Below are positions 38,894 through 47,737 of a stretch of 64,000 bases of DNA, piece by piece. Positions within the stretch are counted from its first letter, which is position 1, and each line of letters begins with the position of its first letter. A program made the position numbers and the translations under genes. Under the pieces are notes generated by a model. That model was not told where the DNA came from and searched no databases. It saw nothing but the letters and a program-made list of their open reading frames with translations. The stretch comes from Lachnospiraceae bacterium. Lineage in GTDB: Bacteria > Bacillota > Clostridia > Lachnospirales > Lachnospiraceae. The stretch is taken from assembly GCA_016283275.1 (NCBI GenBank), contig JAEEMP010000061.1:1-64000 (forward strand). Reading direction: 5' to 3'.

Positions 38894-40027
38894 ATGATCA
38901 AAATTTTTCTTGTCGAAGATGAATATGTGGTGCGTGAAGGCATCAAGAAAAACGTGGACTGGACCGCTCACGGTTATGATTTTGTGGGCGAAGCGGGCGA
39001 CGGTGAGCTTGCGTTACCCATGATCAGGGATTTAAAACCCGATATCCTTATAACCGATATACGTATGCCTTTTATGGACGGTCTTGAACTATCAAGACGC
39101 GTAAAGACCGAACTTCCCGATACCAGGATCATCATCCTTTCGGGATATGCGGAATTTGAATATGCCAAGGAAGGACTAAAGATCGGTGTTTCCGAATATC
39201 TTACAAAGCCCATAAACAGTGAGGAATTATTGCATTGTATCGATGTGGTCGCAGCGGATATCATAGCCAAGAGAAAAGAACGCGGGGTAAAAGAAACCTT
39301 TGATAAGGTCCGGGGCGATCTTATGGACCGCATTAAAGAGATGTATTCCGATATCGGACTTAAGGACGATGATTTCAATGCGGCAAATATAGATCCTGAG
39401 GTTGTGAACATAAAGCGTGCGGAGGCATTTTTAAAAACGGGCCACACAGCGGATGTTGAAAACTTCGCAGATCGTTATCTTGAAGAACTTAAGGATTCGG
39501 TAGATTCTTTCATATTCAGACAGTACATAGTGCTCGGCCTGTATTTCTGTGCGGTTTCTTTTATCGAAGGACTCGGTGCCGACAGAAGCGGGATAGAGGC
39601 TCCGGATCTTAAAACGGGTACTGTTTCGGACAGGGATAAGACCAGAGAATATATAATAAGAGTATTTACCGAAGCAATTAATATAAGAGACAGACTTACA
39701 AAGGGTAAATACGGTTCGGTCCTTGACGATGCGGTCGCTTATATAGGAGAGAATTATAGCGACACCGAGCTTTCTCTTAATACGGTCGCCCGCGTTGTCA
39801 ACGTTACTCCGAATTATCTGAGCAATCTTTTCAGTCAGCAGATGGGTGTAAATTTTGTAAAATACATAACCGATCTGAGGATCGAAAAGGCCAAAGAACT
39901 GCTTTTGTGCACATCCATGAAAAATTCGGAGATAAGCGAGAAGGTCGGATATGCCGACCCGCATTATTTTTCTTCCTTATTCAAGCGCACGACCGGCAAG
40001 ACGCCCACGGGATTTAAGGAGGGCTGA
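38894..40027 (+). CDS. YesN-type response regulator (AraC output)
   Basis: It is the DNA-binding partner of the histidine kinase encoded next. The 377 residues comprise a receiver domain (1-120, phospho-acceptor Asp55 in ITDIRMPFMDG, Lys in LTKPI), a linker, and a C-terminal AraC-type double helix-turn-helix (about 275-377, LNTVARVVNVTPNYLSNLFSQ and KVGYADPHYFSSLFKR). It has no strong ribosome site. It lies 2 bases before the kinase gene. Its target is probably the ABC transporter at 41653, where 21-base-spaced CAACC repeats (41491, 41512) precede the gene. Confidence 0.93.
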   Translation: MIKIFLVEDEYVVREGIKKNVDWTAHGYDFVGEAGDGELALPMIRDLKPDILITDIRMPFMDGLELSRRVKTELPDTRIIILSGYAEFEYAKEGLKIGVSEYLTKPINSEELLHCIDVVAADIIAKRKERGVKETFDKVRGDLMDRIKEMYSDIGLKDDDFNAANIDPEVVNIKRAEAFLKTGHTADVENFADRYLEELKDSVDSFIFRQYIVLGLYFCAVSFIEGLGADRSGIEAPDLKTGTVSDRDKTREYIIRVFTEAINIRDRLTKGKYGSVLDDAVAYIGENYSDTELSLNTVARVVNVTPNYLSNLFSQQMGVNFVKYITDLRIEKAKELLLCTSMKNSEISEKVGYADPHYFSSLFKRTTGKTPTGFKEG

Positions 40028-40029
40028 GC

Positions 40030-41484
40030 ATGATAAAGAGGCTTAAACGCATGATCATGGATCTGCCTCTTGCGTCGAAGATAAGGATATCCTATTTTGT
40101 GGTCCTGGTGCCTACCGTAATACTGATGATCATTTTCTTAAACAGTCTTATCAAAAGCAACAGGACTTACGAGGACATGATAGAATCCGCAGTTGTGGCC
40201 AGCGATTTCAGTCTGGATTTCAAAAAGGATTTCGATTATGAGACCTATCTTGTAATAGTGGGCAACAAGACGTTTGAGGAATCGGGGCTTGACGAACTTT
40301 TGGACAAGGCCAATGAGGTCGTAAAAGAACTCGAAGGTATAAGCGTGTCTTTAGACAACGCAGACAGACTCGAAGCGATCAAAAAATACCTTGTAAACCT
40401 AGAGACATATAAGACCCGTATTGCGGACAACCTTTCCGTCGGCAACCGATACGCGGAAAATATCGAAATCTGGGAAAACGATGTTCAGATCGTGACCGGT
40501 CTTATAAGGGAGAGTATCCTTCAATATATATATTATGAAATGGAAGCCCTTGATGAGGCCAGAGCCGAATATCAGAAATTCAACGTAAGTCTTATACGTG
40601 CAACCGTTATCGCCCTTTTGGTCATTACCGTTGTAACCATGGCTCTTTCGATCATCATATCCCGAAGCATCACAAGCCCGATAAGAAGGATAAGCGCCGT
40701 TACCGACAAGGTTGCAAAGGGGGATCTTTCCGTAAGATCGAATGTTAAATCATCCGATGAGGTCGGTGTTCTTTCGGATTCGCTCAATACCATGATCGAC
40801 AAGATAAACGATCTTATAAAGCAGGTTACGACGGAACAGATCTCGCTTCGAAAGACGGAGCTTGAACTTTTACAGGCTCAGATCAACCCGCATTTTCTGT
40901 ACAACACGCTTGATACCATAATATGGCTTGCGGAGGGAAATAACGAAAAAGAAGTCGTACATATGGTAAAGAGTCTTTCCGACTTTTTTAGGGCAGCTCT
41001 TAACGAAGGCCGCGATGTGGTACCCGTAAGGGATGAACTTGTGCATGTGAGAAGCTACCTCGAGATCCAGCAGGTACGTTATCAGGATATATTGAGTTTT
41101 GATATAAATGTTCCCGACTCCGTCACCGGATATGCCATACCCAAGATATCTCTTCAGCCGCTTGTGGAAAACGCACTTTATCACGGGATAAAGAACAAGC
41201 GCGGCGGCGGTAAGATAAGCGTTTATGCCGATGAGGACGAGAATTCTTTTTCCGTATATGTAAAAGATGACGGCATAGGAATGACTCCGGAAAGACTTTC
41301 AGAGGTAAGAGAAGGCATTAAGAGAAGTGAAAAGGGCGGTGCTATGTTCGGGCTTTACAGTGTAAACGAACGAATACGCCTTAAATTCGAAGGAGATTAC
41401 GGATTAAGCGTAGACAGTGTATATAATGAGGGCACGACCGTAAGAGTAAGGCTTCCAAAACAGTTTATAACGACCACAGTTTAA
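40030..41484 (+). CDS. YesM-type sensor histidine kinase
   Basis: It is a membrane sensor that phosphorylates the YesN-type regulator. The 484 residues have an N-terminal transmembrane helix (about 17-39), an extracellular helical-bundle sensor of about 150 residues, a second transmembrane helix (about 190-213), HAMP (about 214-265), the His-kinase motif QINPHFLYNTLD (His near residue 290) and an ATPase domain with NALYHGIKN, DDGIGM and GLYSV. There is no PAS or sugar-binding domain of its own, so a binding protein in the membrane may present the ligand. GGAGGGC lies upstream. Confidence 0.93.
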   Translation: MIKRLKRMIMDLPLASKIRISYFVVLVPTVILMIIFLNSLIKSNRTYEDMIESAVVASDFSLDFKKDFDYETYLVIVGNKTFEESGLDELLDKANEVVKELEGISVSLDNADRLEAIKKYLVNLETYKTRIADNLSVGNRYAENIEIWENDVQIVTGLIRESILQYIYYEMEALDEARAEYQKFNVSLIRATVIALLVITVVTMALSIIISRSITSPIRRISAVTDKVAKGDLSVRSNVKSSDEVGVLSDSLNTMIDKINDLIKQVTTEQISLRKTELELLQAQINPHFLYNTLDTIIWLAEGNNEKEVVHMVKSLSDFFRAALNEGRDVVPVRDELVHVRSYLEIQQVRYQDILSFDINVPDSVTGYAIPKISLQPLVENALYHGIKNKRGGGKISVYADEDENSFSVYVKDDGIGMTPERLSEVREGIKRSEKGGAMFGLYSVNERIRLKFEGDYGLSVDSVYNEGTTVRVRLPKQFITTTV

Positions 41485-41490
41485 AAAAAT

Positions 41491-41516
41491 CAACCCAAAA
41501 CTTAAAATATTCAACC
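41491..41516 (+). promoter_or_regulatory. 21-base-spaced direct repeats before the YtfQ-like gene
   Basis: TCAACC at 41490-41495 and at 41511-41516 are exactly 21 bases apart, flanked by A/T-rich sequence. AraC-type response regulators bind direct repeats with about two-turn spacing. The transcription start of the next gene could not be fixed, so the spacing to a promoter is unknown. Confidence 0.45.
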
Positions 41517-41652
41517 TTCCTTGTAATTGTCCGTTAATTTTTGAAAAAAGTTTCGTAGAAATTGGGTGTAACGTTTTACGTGAATCCAGTATCATCAGAT
41601 TAACGGGAAATAGTTCCCAGACTTTTTCAAAAACTACAAGGGAGGTTTTTCA

Positions 41653-42627
41653 ATGAAAAAGAGAATTTTAGCAGTTATTATGGCATTAGTTATGGTTCTC
41701 TGTGTTGCAGGCTGCGGTGGCGGCGGTGCAGCAAAGAAGGGTAACGGACTTATCAAGGTCGGCATTATCAACAACGACCCCAACGAATCCGGTTATCGTA
41801 CAGCTAACGACAAGGATCTTAAAGCAACATTCTGTGAAGCAAACGGCTATGAAGCTTCTTTCGCTTACAGCTTAAAGAACGACGAGCAGATCACATACGC
41901 TCAGAAGTTCATCCAGGACGGTGTTGACTACTTACTTCTTTCCGCAGCTGATACAGCAGGTTGGGATTCGGTTCTTAAGGATGCGAAGGATGCAGGCATT
42001 CACGTAATCTTATTCGACCGTACCATCGATGCAGATCCTTCACTTTATGATGCTTCTATCGTTTCCGATATGGCAAAAGAAGGCGATACGGCAGTTAACT
42101 GGTTAAAGGGACAGGGATTATCCGAATACAACGTTATCCACATCCAGGGTGTTATGGGTTCCGCAGCTCAGAAGGGTCGTACAGGCGCTCTTGATGCTCA
42201 GGTAGCAGCAGATGCAAGCTGGAATCTTGTTACACAGCAGACAGCAGAGTGGAATGCAGAAAAAGCACAGCAAATCGTTCAGTCGGTTATCGACTCCGGC
42301 GCTTCCTTCAACGTAATCTACGCTGAGAACGACGATATGGCAAAGGGTGCCGTAGCAGCACTTGACAAAGCAAACATTTCTCACGGCGTTGGTAAAGACG
42401 TCATCGTTATGGGCTTCGACTGCAACAAGTGGGCACTTCAGGAACTCCTTAGCCAGAACTGGAACTACGACGGACAGTGCAATCCTTTCCAGTCATCTTA
42501 TATCGACGAAGTTATCAAGACGATCGAATCCGGAAGTTCACCCGCACAGAAGACCATCATCATGGATGAGAAGGGCTTCGATGCATCTACGATCACAGCA
42601 GAAGATGTTGAGAACTACGGTATCTAA
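41653..42627 (+). CDS. ytfQ: Sugar ABC transporter substrate-binding lipoprotein (YtfQ-like)
   Basis: It captures a sugar outside the membrane and delivers it to the ABC transporter downstream. The 324-residue protein has a lipobox signal peptide (VLCVAGCG) and a type I periplasmic-binding fold; ESGYRTANDKDLK matches the position of the ESGWRAA motif in galactofuranose-binding YtfQ, with Tyr for Trp. GGGAGG precedes the ATG. Codon use is clearly more biased than in its neighbours, as in abundant proteins. Arabinofuranose or galactofuranose are possible ligands; the substrate is inferred only. Confidence 0.85.
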   Translation: MKKRILAVIMALVMVLCVAGCGGGGAAKKGNGLIKVGIINNDPNESGYRTANDKDLKATFCEANGYEASFAYSLKNDEQITYAQKFIQDGVDYLLLSAADTAGWDSVLKDAKDAGIHVILFDRTIDADPSLYDASIVSDMAKEGDTAVNWLKGQGLSEYNVIHIQGVMGSAAQKGRTGALDAQVAADASWNLVTQQTAEWNAEKAQQIVQSVIDSGASFNVIYAENDDMAKGAVAALDKANISHGVGKDVIVMGFDCNKWALQELLSQNWNYDGQCNPFQSSYIDEVIKTIESGSSPAQKTIIMDEKGFDASTITAEDVENYGI

Positions 42628-42650
42628 TAACATTATTGTTTGAAGTTAAT

Positions 42651-42682
42651 GCGGCGCGGCGGAAATCGCTGCGCCGTATTTT
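42651..42682 (+). terminator. Hairpin between binding protein and ATPase genes
   Basis: CGGCGCGGCG (42652-42661) pairs with CGCTGCGCCG (42667-42676), one G-T pair included, followed by TATTTT. It may end part of the transcription or protect the upstream mRNA, giving more binding protein than ATPase. Confidence 0.65.
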
Positions 42683-42714
42683 AGAAGTTGGGAGAACGAA
42701 AGGAAAGTCACTCC

Positions 42715-44232
42715 ATGAATGAAAATTCCATTCTTGAAATGAGAAATATAGATAAAGTTTTCCCCGGTGTAAGAGCACTCTCGGGTGTGGATTTTACTTT
42801 AAGAAAAGGTGAGATACATGCTCTGATGGGTGAAAACGGAGCCGGCAAATCCACGCTTATCAAGGTTTTAACCGGTGTATATCCCAAAGACAACGGTGAG
42901 ATAAGAATGGCGGGTCATGATAAGCCCGTGAACATCAAATCTCCCGAGGATGCACAGAATATAGGCATAAGTACCGTGTATCAGGAGATCACGCTTTGTT
43001 CAAACCTATCCGTGGCGGAAAACATCTTTATAGGTCGTGAGAAGAGCTTTTTCACAAACTGGAAAATGAGGAATAAGCGCGCGGGAGAAATTCTTAAGTC
43101 ACTCGATATTCCCGCTTCACCCACTCAGCAACTCGGTACCTGCTCGATCGCGGTCCAGCAGATGGTTGCCATTGCCAGAGCGGTTGATATGGAATGCAAA
43201 ATACTTATTCTTGACGAGCCTACATCTTCACTTGACGAGCAGGAAGTTGCAAAACTCTTTAAGCTTATGCGCGAACTTAAGCAAAGAGGCGTAGGTATAA
43301 TCTTCGTAACCCATTTCTTAGATCAGGTTTATGAGGTATGCGACCGTATAACGGTACTGCGTGACGGAAAACTCGTGGGTGAATATGAGATCAAAGATCT
43401 GCCGAGACTTATGCTTGTTTCCAAGATGTTAGGTAAAGAGCTTGACGATATGTCGTCCATTAAGAGCGACAGCGGCGGCTATAACGGGGAAGATAAGGAT
43501 AAGATCTTATTTGAAGCAGAGAATCTTTCGAGTGTGGAAGCGGTCAATCCGTTTGATTTCCACATAAAGAAGGGTGAAGTTAACGGCTTTACCGGGCTTC
43601 TGGGCTCAGGCCGAAGCGAAAGTGTACGTGCGATCTTCGGCGCCGACAGGGTACTTAGCGGAAAGCTGAAGAAGGATGGCAGGGATATCAAGATCACAAA
43701 GCCCATAGACGCCATGAAGAATAAAATAGCATATCTTCCGGAAGACCGTAAGGAAGACGGGATCATCGGAGATCTTTCGGTAAGGGAGAACATAATCCTT
43801 GCACTTCAGGTGCTTGAAGGTTTCTTTCACCCGTTTTCAAGAGCCAAAGCCGAAGAGTTTGCCGACGAATATATAAAGCTTCTCGAGATCAAGACAGCTT
43901 CGACAGATACTCCGGTCAAATCCCTATCGGGAGGAAATCAGCAGAAAGTTATCCTTGCAAGATGGCTTCTGACTCATCCCGATTATCTGATACTTGACGA
44001 GCCTACGAGAGGTATCGATGTAGGTACCAAGGTCGAGATACAGAAGCTGGTTCTTAAGCTTGCAAGCGAGGGTATGGGAGTTACTTTCATATCTTCCGAG
44101 ACGGATGAGATGCTGAGGACATGTTCGAGGCTAATCGTAATGAGAGACCGTCATGTGGTCGGAGAGCTTACGGGCGAAGATCTCAATCAGCACAAGATAA
44201 TGAGTACGATTGCGGAAGGAGAGAGTGAATAA
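42715..44232 (+). CDS. ytfR: Sugar ABC transporter ATP-binding protein (YtfR-like)
   Basis: It powers sugar import. The 505-residue protein is a fused double ATPase of the RbsA/YtfR type: the first half has Walker [10 protein letters not shown] (about residue 40), signature and Walker B LDEPTSSLDEQE; the second has a degenerate loop GLLGSGRSE, signature LSGGNQQKV and Walker [13 protein letters not shown] chose the ATG at 42715 with AAAGGAAAG upstream. It overlaps the permease start by one base. Paired with two different permeases, it fits the Ytf family. Confidence 0.93.
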   Translation: MNENSILEMRNIDKVFPGVRALSGVDFTLRKGEIHALMGENGAGKSTLIKVLTGVYPKDNGEIRMAGHDKPVNIKSPEDAQNIGISTVYQEITLCSNLSVAENIFIGREKSFFTNWKMRNKRAGEILKSLDIPASPTQQLGTCSIAVQQMVAIARAVDMECKILILDEPTSSLDEQEVAKLFKLMRELKQRGVGIIFVTHFLDQVYEVCDRITVLRDGKLVGEYEIKDLPRLMLVSKMLGKELDDMSSIKSDSGGYNGEDKDKILFEAENLSSVEAVNPFDFHIKKGEVNGFTGLLGSGRSESVRAIFGADRVLSGKLKKDGRDIKITKPIDAMKNKIAYLPEDRKEDGIIGDLSVRENIILALQVLEGFFHPFSRAKAEEFADEYIKLLEIKTASTDTPVKSLSGGNQQKVILARWLLTHPDYLILDEPTRGIDVGTKVEIQKLVLKLASEGMGVTFISSETDEMLRTCSRLIVMRDRHVVGELTGEDLNQHKIMSTIAEGESE

Positions 44233-45311
44233 TGAAAACCGGAAATATATTTCAGAAGATTTTCAGACGTCAGATAATGATACCGCTCGCTGCATTTTTA
44301 CTCCTTGCGATTTTTAATCTTGTGGCGGATCCGTCTTTTTACAAAATAACATTAGGCTATAACAGTGCAGGAAACCCTGTATTGTCGGGATATCTTATCA
44401 CCATACTTGACTACGGTTCGGAACTTGCGATACTTGCGATCGGCATGACGCTTGTAACCGCTGCATCCGGCGGACAGGATATTTCGGTCGGCGCGGCAAT
44501 AGCGATAAGCGGAAGTATGTTGCTTCGTTGCCTTTGCGGTGCGGATACAAGATCAGAAAATCTGAATATGCCGATAATCTGTGCTTTCCTGATAAGCATG
44601 GTGGTTGCAGGTCTTTTCGGAGCATTTAACGGTGTGCTCGTGGCGTATTTTAAGATCCAGCCAATGGTCGCGACTTTGATCCTGTTTACCGCAGGCCGTT
44701 CAATAGCCGCATGGATCAACAACAACGAGCTTCCGATCGTAAATGACCAGAGTTTTGCGATATATGGCGGCTTCATACCGGGTATTCCGATCCCGATGCC
44801 GTTCTTTATAGCCGTGATCGTAATGATCATCACATGGCTGATACTTAAGTTTACGAACTTAGGACTCTATGTGCAGTCCGTAGGTATAAATGAAAAATCT
44901 TCAAGACTTAACGGATTGAATCCCGAACTTTTAAAGGTTCTTACCTTTGTGCTCTTGGGTGTATGTGTAAGTGTTGCTGCACTTATCAAGACCAGTCGTC
45001 TTATGACCATCAACTATTCGGTCATCGCCAAGGATATCGAAATGGATGCGATCCTTGCCGTAGCGCTCGGCGGTAATGCATTAAGCGGCGGTAAGTTTAA
45101 CATCCCCGCATCGATACTCGGTGCATATGTTATCCAGTTTTTGACGACAACGCTTTACAAATTTAATGTATCGTCCGATGCACTTTCGGCTTACAAGGCC
45201 GTTGTGGTAATCCTTCTTGTTGTATTCAGTTCCGAATCGGTAAGAGGCTGGATCGGAGGACTGTTTAAGAAGAGCGTTGCCGTAAAAGCCGGAAAGGAGG
45301 CTAAGTCATGA
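44232..45311 (+). CDS. ytfT: Sugar ABC transporter permease 1 (YtfT-like)
   Basis: It is one of two membrane subunits of the pentose/hexose importer. The 359 residues contain about nine hydrophobic helices and the family segment ASGGQDISVGAAIAISGS. It overlaps the ATPase gene by one base and the second permease by 4 bases. Its similarity to the second permease is limited, which fits the YtfT-YjfF heteromeric arrangement rather than a homodimeric RbsC. Confidence 0.9.
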   Translation: MKTGNIFQKIFRRQIMIPLAAFLLLAIFNLVADPSFYKITLGYNSAGNPVLSGYLITILDYGSELAILAIGMTLVTAASGGQDISVGAAIAISGSMLLRCLCGADTRSENLNMPIICAFLISMVVAGLFGAFNGVLVAYFKIQPMVATLILFTAGRSIAAWINNNELPIVNDQSFAIYGGFIPGIPIPMPFFIAVIVMIITWLILKFTNLGLYVQSVGINEKSSRLNGLNPELLKVLTFVLLGVCVSVAALIKTSRLMTINYSVIAKDIEMDAILAVALGGNALSGGKFNIPASILGAYVIQFLTTTLYKFNVSSDALSAYKAVVVILLVVFSSESVRGWIGGLFKKSVAVKAGKEAKS

Positions 45312-46330
45312 AAAAGAAACTTATGAACATGAGTGACACAAACCTCCTTTTGACCATAACGATAGTGGTATTTGTCGTTATGTATCTGTGTGCCATTATT
45401 TTTGAAGGTAAAGGTTTTTTAAAGCCCCAGACCTTCTTTAACATCTTAAATGCCAATGCGGCGCTTATCATTCTTTCCTGCGGCTTAAGCCTTGTCATGA
45501 TAACGGGAAGCATCGATATTTCGGTAGGCGGTATTACTGCTCTGGTAAGTATGTGCTGTGCTGTATATCTTGATTATCACGGCGGTTCCGTGTTCGGTTC
45601 CGTCATGATAGCTTTGGGTATCGGTCTTGCATTCGGACTTTTCCAGGGTTTACTTATCGCTTACCTCGATATTCAGCCGTTTATCGTAACTCTTGCCGGA
45701 ATGTTCTTTGCAAGAGGTATGACGACCATAGTGCATACAAATCCTTTCAACGTTGAAAATGAGGCGTTTGTTGCACTCAAAGAGACAAGGATCATCGTTC
45801 CGGGAATGGGTTCATACAATAAAAACGGTACTTACGTAAATGCTTATGTGGAGATCGGTGTTATCGTAGCCCTTTTGGTAGTGGCGATCATGTTCGTTCT
45901 TTTGAGAAAAACCCGTCAGGGCCGTGCATTTTATGCGGTCGGCGGTAACGGACAGAGTGCATTGATGCTCGGTATCAACGTTAAGCGCACCAAATTTATC
46001 GCACACCTTATCTGCGGTATTCTTGCGGGTATCGGCGGATATGTGTATTTTCTCCATGTAGGATCGGGTGCCGCATCTCATGCAAGCGGTGCCGAGATGA
46101 ACGCCATAGCTTCATCGATAATCGGCGGTACGATGCTTACAGGCGGTGTAGGTAACATTATTGGTACACTGTTCGGTGTTCTTTCATTAAGTACCATTCA
46201 GAATATCGTGTCATCCGCAGGTCTCGATCAGGCGTGGTGGACAGGTATCACAATAGCGGCAATGCTCTGTCTGTTCCTTGTTATACAGAGTGTGGTAATG
46301 GCCCGCAAAAAGAAAATGACAAAGAAATAA
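45308..46330 (+). CDS. yjfF: Sugar ABC transporter permease 2 (YjfF-like)
   Basis: It is the second membrane subunit of the same importer, 340 residues with about nine helices and the segment GSIDISVGGITALVS matching the first permease. AAGGAGG lies before the ATG inside the previous gene, and the two coding regions overlap by 4 bases. A strong terminator (46376-46411) follows. Confidence 0.9.
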   Translation: MKKKLMNMSDTNLLLTITIVVFVVMYLCAIIFEGKGFLKPQTFFNILNANAALIILSCGLSLVMITGSIDISVGGITALVSMCCAVYLDYHGGSVFGSVMIALGIGLAFGLFQGLLIAYLDIQPFIVTLAGMFFARGMTTIVHTNPFNVENEAFVALKETRIIVPGMGSYNKNGTYVNAYVEIGVIVALLVVAIMFVLLRKTRQGRAFYAVGGNGQSALMLGINVKRTKFIAHLICGILAGIGGYVYFLHVGSGAASHASGAEMNAIASSIIGGTMLTGGVGNIIGTLFGVLSLSTIQNIVSSAGLDQAWWTGITIAAMLCLFLVIQSVVMARKKKMTKK

Positions 46331-46375
46331 TAATAAGTTTCATGATCGACTCTCTTATAAATGGATGGTTTGGGC

Positions 46376-46413
46376 AAAAGATGAACACAATATCTGTTGT
46401 GTTCATCTTTTGT
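46376..46413. terminator. Strong terminator after the Ytf-type transporter
   Basis: A perfect 15-bp stem, AAAAGATGAACACAA (46376-46390) and its complement (46397-46411), has a TATCTG loop. The next gene starts only 25 bases later, so its promoter must overlap this hairpin. Confidence 0.85.
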
Positions 46414-46420
46414 CGCATGT

Positions 46421-46426
46421 TATTAT
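46421..46426 (+). promoter_or_regulatory. Candidate -10 box giving a leaderless transcript
   Basis: TATTAT lies 10 bases before the ATG at 46436. TTGTGT (46397-46402), inside the terminator stem, is 18 bases upstream and could act as -35. Transcription would begin at or within a few bases of the ATG. Confidence 0.45.
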
Positions 46427-46435
46427 ATTTAAAGT

Positions 46436-47545
46436 ATGAAAAAAACAACGATTTTTCTTTTGATCTTAATAATGATCCTTTCTTTTTCGTCCTGCAAAAA
46501 AGAGGTTAAGGAAGAGAAAACTGAGCCGGAAACCGATAATCTTATCGTAGTGGGCTTTTCGCAGCTTGGGGCGGAATCAGACTGGAGAGCCGCCAATACA
46601 GAGTCCATGAAATCGGTTTTTACCGAAAAAAACGGATACAGGCTCATATTTGACGATGCGCAGCAAAAACAGGCCAATCAGATCACTTCGGTAAGAAACT
46701 TTATACAGCAGGAAGTTGATTATATCGTTATCGCTCCGGTTACCGAAAAGGGCTGGGACACTGTATTAAAAGAGGCAAAAGATGCCAATATACCCGTTAT
46801 CATAGTGGACAGGCGTGTGGATGTTTCGGACGAAAGCCTTTTTACTTGCTGGGTGGGTTCGGATTTCGAGCTCGAAGGTAAAAAGATGGCGGAATGGCTG
46901 TACAGGTTTACCGCAGAGCACGACATCGCACCCGAAGACGTGCATATTGCCAATATTCAGGGTACTATCGGCGCTACCGCCCAGATCGGCCGTACCAACG
47001 GATTAAGATGGGCTGTGGAAGAATACGGATTTGACCTTCTTGCGGAAGTTCCGGGTGAATTTACAAAAGCCAGAGGCTATGAAGCAATGGAGAGCCTTCT
47101 TGCGGATTATCCCGATATAAATGTTGTATATTGCGAGAACGACAATGAAGCCTTCGGTGCGATAGAAGCATGTGAGGCGGTCGGACGGATTGTCGGAACC
47201 GATATACAAAACGGCGAGATCATGATCCTTTCTTTTGACGGAGTTAAAGAGGAAGCTTTGACGGATGTACTTGAAGGAAAGATCGCATGTATAGGTGAGT
47301 GCAATCCTCTTCACGGTCCGAGAGTAGAATCTTTGATAGCAAGACTTGAGGCGGATCAGTCCATTTCAAAATATACCTATGTCGATGAGGAGATCTTTTC
47401 CGCGGATGAGAGTATCGAAAGTCTTTTGATCGACAATACCGTGTACAATGTAATACGACTCACACCCGAATATGTGGAAGAAAGAATGGAACTTTTCAAC
47501 GTGGGAAGTTACACCAACACAAACCAGTCGCAGGATGCTTATTAA
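46436..47545 (+). CDS. Second sugar-binding lipoprotein (YtfQ family, sensor candidate)
   Basis: The 369-residue protein has a short signal peptide with lipobox (SFSSCK) and the YtfQ-type ligand motif AESDWRAANTESMK, closer to galactofuranose-binding YtfQ than the protein at 41653 is. It has a longer C-terminal extension (about residues 330-369). It lies after the terminator of the transporter operon and has no recognisable ribosome site (TATTTAAAGT before the ATG). It may serve as an alternative receptor, or present ligand to the kinase at 40030, which lacks a sugar-binding domain. Confidence 0.8.
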   Translation: MKKTTIFLLILIMILSFSSCKKEVKEEKTEPETDNLIVVGFSQLGAESDWRAANTESMKSVFTEKNGYRLIFDDAQQKQANQITSVRNFIQQEVDYIVIAPVTEKGWDTVLKEAKDANIPVIIVDRRVDVSDESLFTCWVGSDFELEGKKMAEWLYRFTAEHDIAPEDVHIANIQGTIGATAQIGRTNGLRWAVEEYGFDLLAEVPGEFTKARGYEAMESLLADYPDINVVYCENDNEAFGAIEACEAVGRIVGTDIQNGEIMILSFDGVKEEALTDVLEGKIACIGECNPLHGPRVESLIARLEADQSISKYTYVDEEIFSADESIESLLIDNTVYNVIRLTPEYVEERMELFNVGSYTNTNQSQDAY

Positions 47546-47595
47546 GACAAAATGCACCTAAAAAGTGCCGATTTTATGCGGTTTGCAACTGCCGG

Positions 47596-47624
47596 TTGAC
47601 AAATTTCAAAGCAAACTTTATAGC
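47596..47624 (+). promoter_or_regulatory. Promoter of the XRE-family gene
   Basis: A perfect TTGACA (47596-47601) and TATAGC (47619-47624) are 17 bases apart. CCGGTTG and GCAACCG lie around the promoter in inverted orientation and could be an operator. The leader to the ATG is about 107 bases. Confidence 0.7.
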
Positions 47625-47737
47625 CTGCAACCGTTACATTTGTTAGATTGAGGTTGTTCGAACGAAAGAAGATCATCAATCACAAATTTGTAAGGTGCAG
47701 GCAGTTTTACAACATTCATTTAAAAGGAGAAACTGCT

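Noticed and set aside
41567..41582. TGTAACGTTTTACG as a third class of LacI-type operator before the YtfQ-like gene
   Set aside because: The half-sites are out of register by one base with the uxa operators and with the cre consensus.
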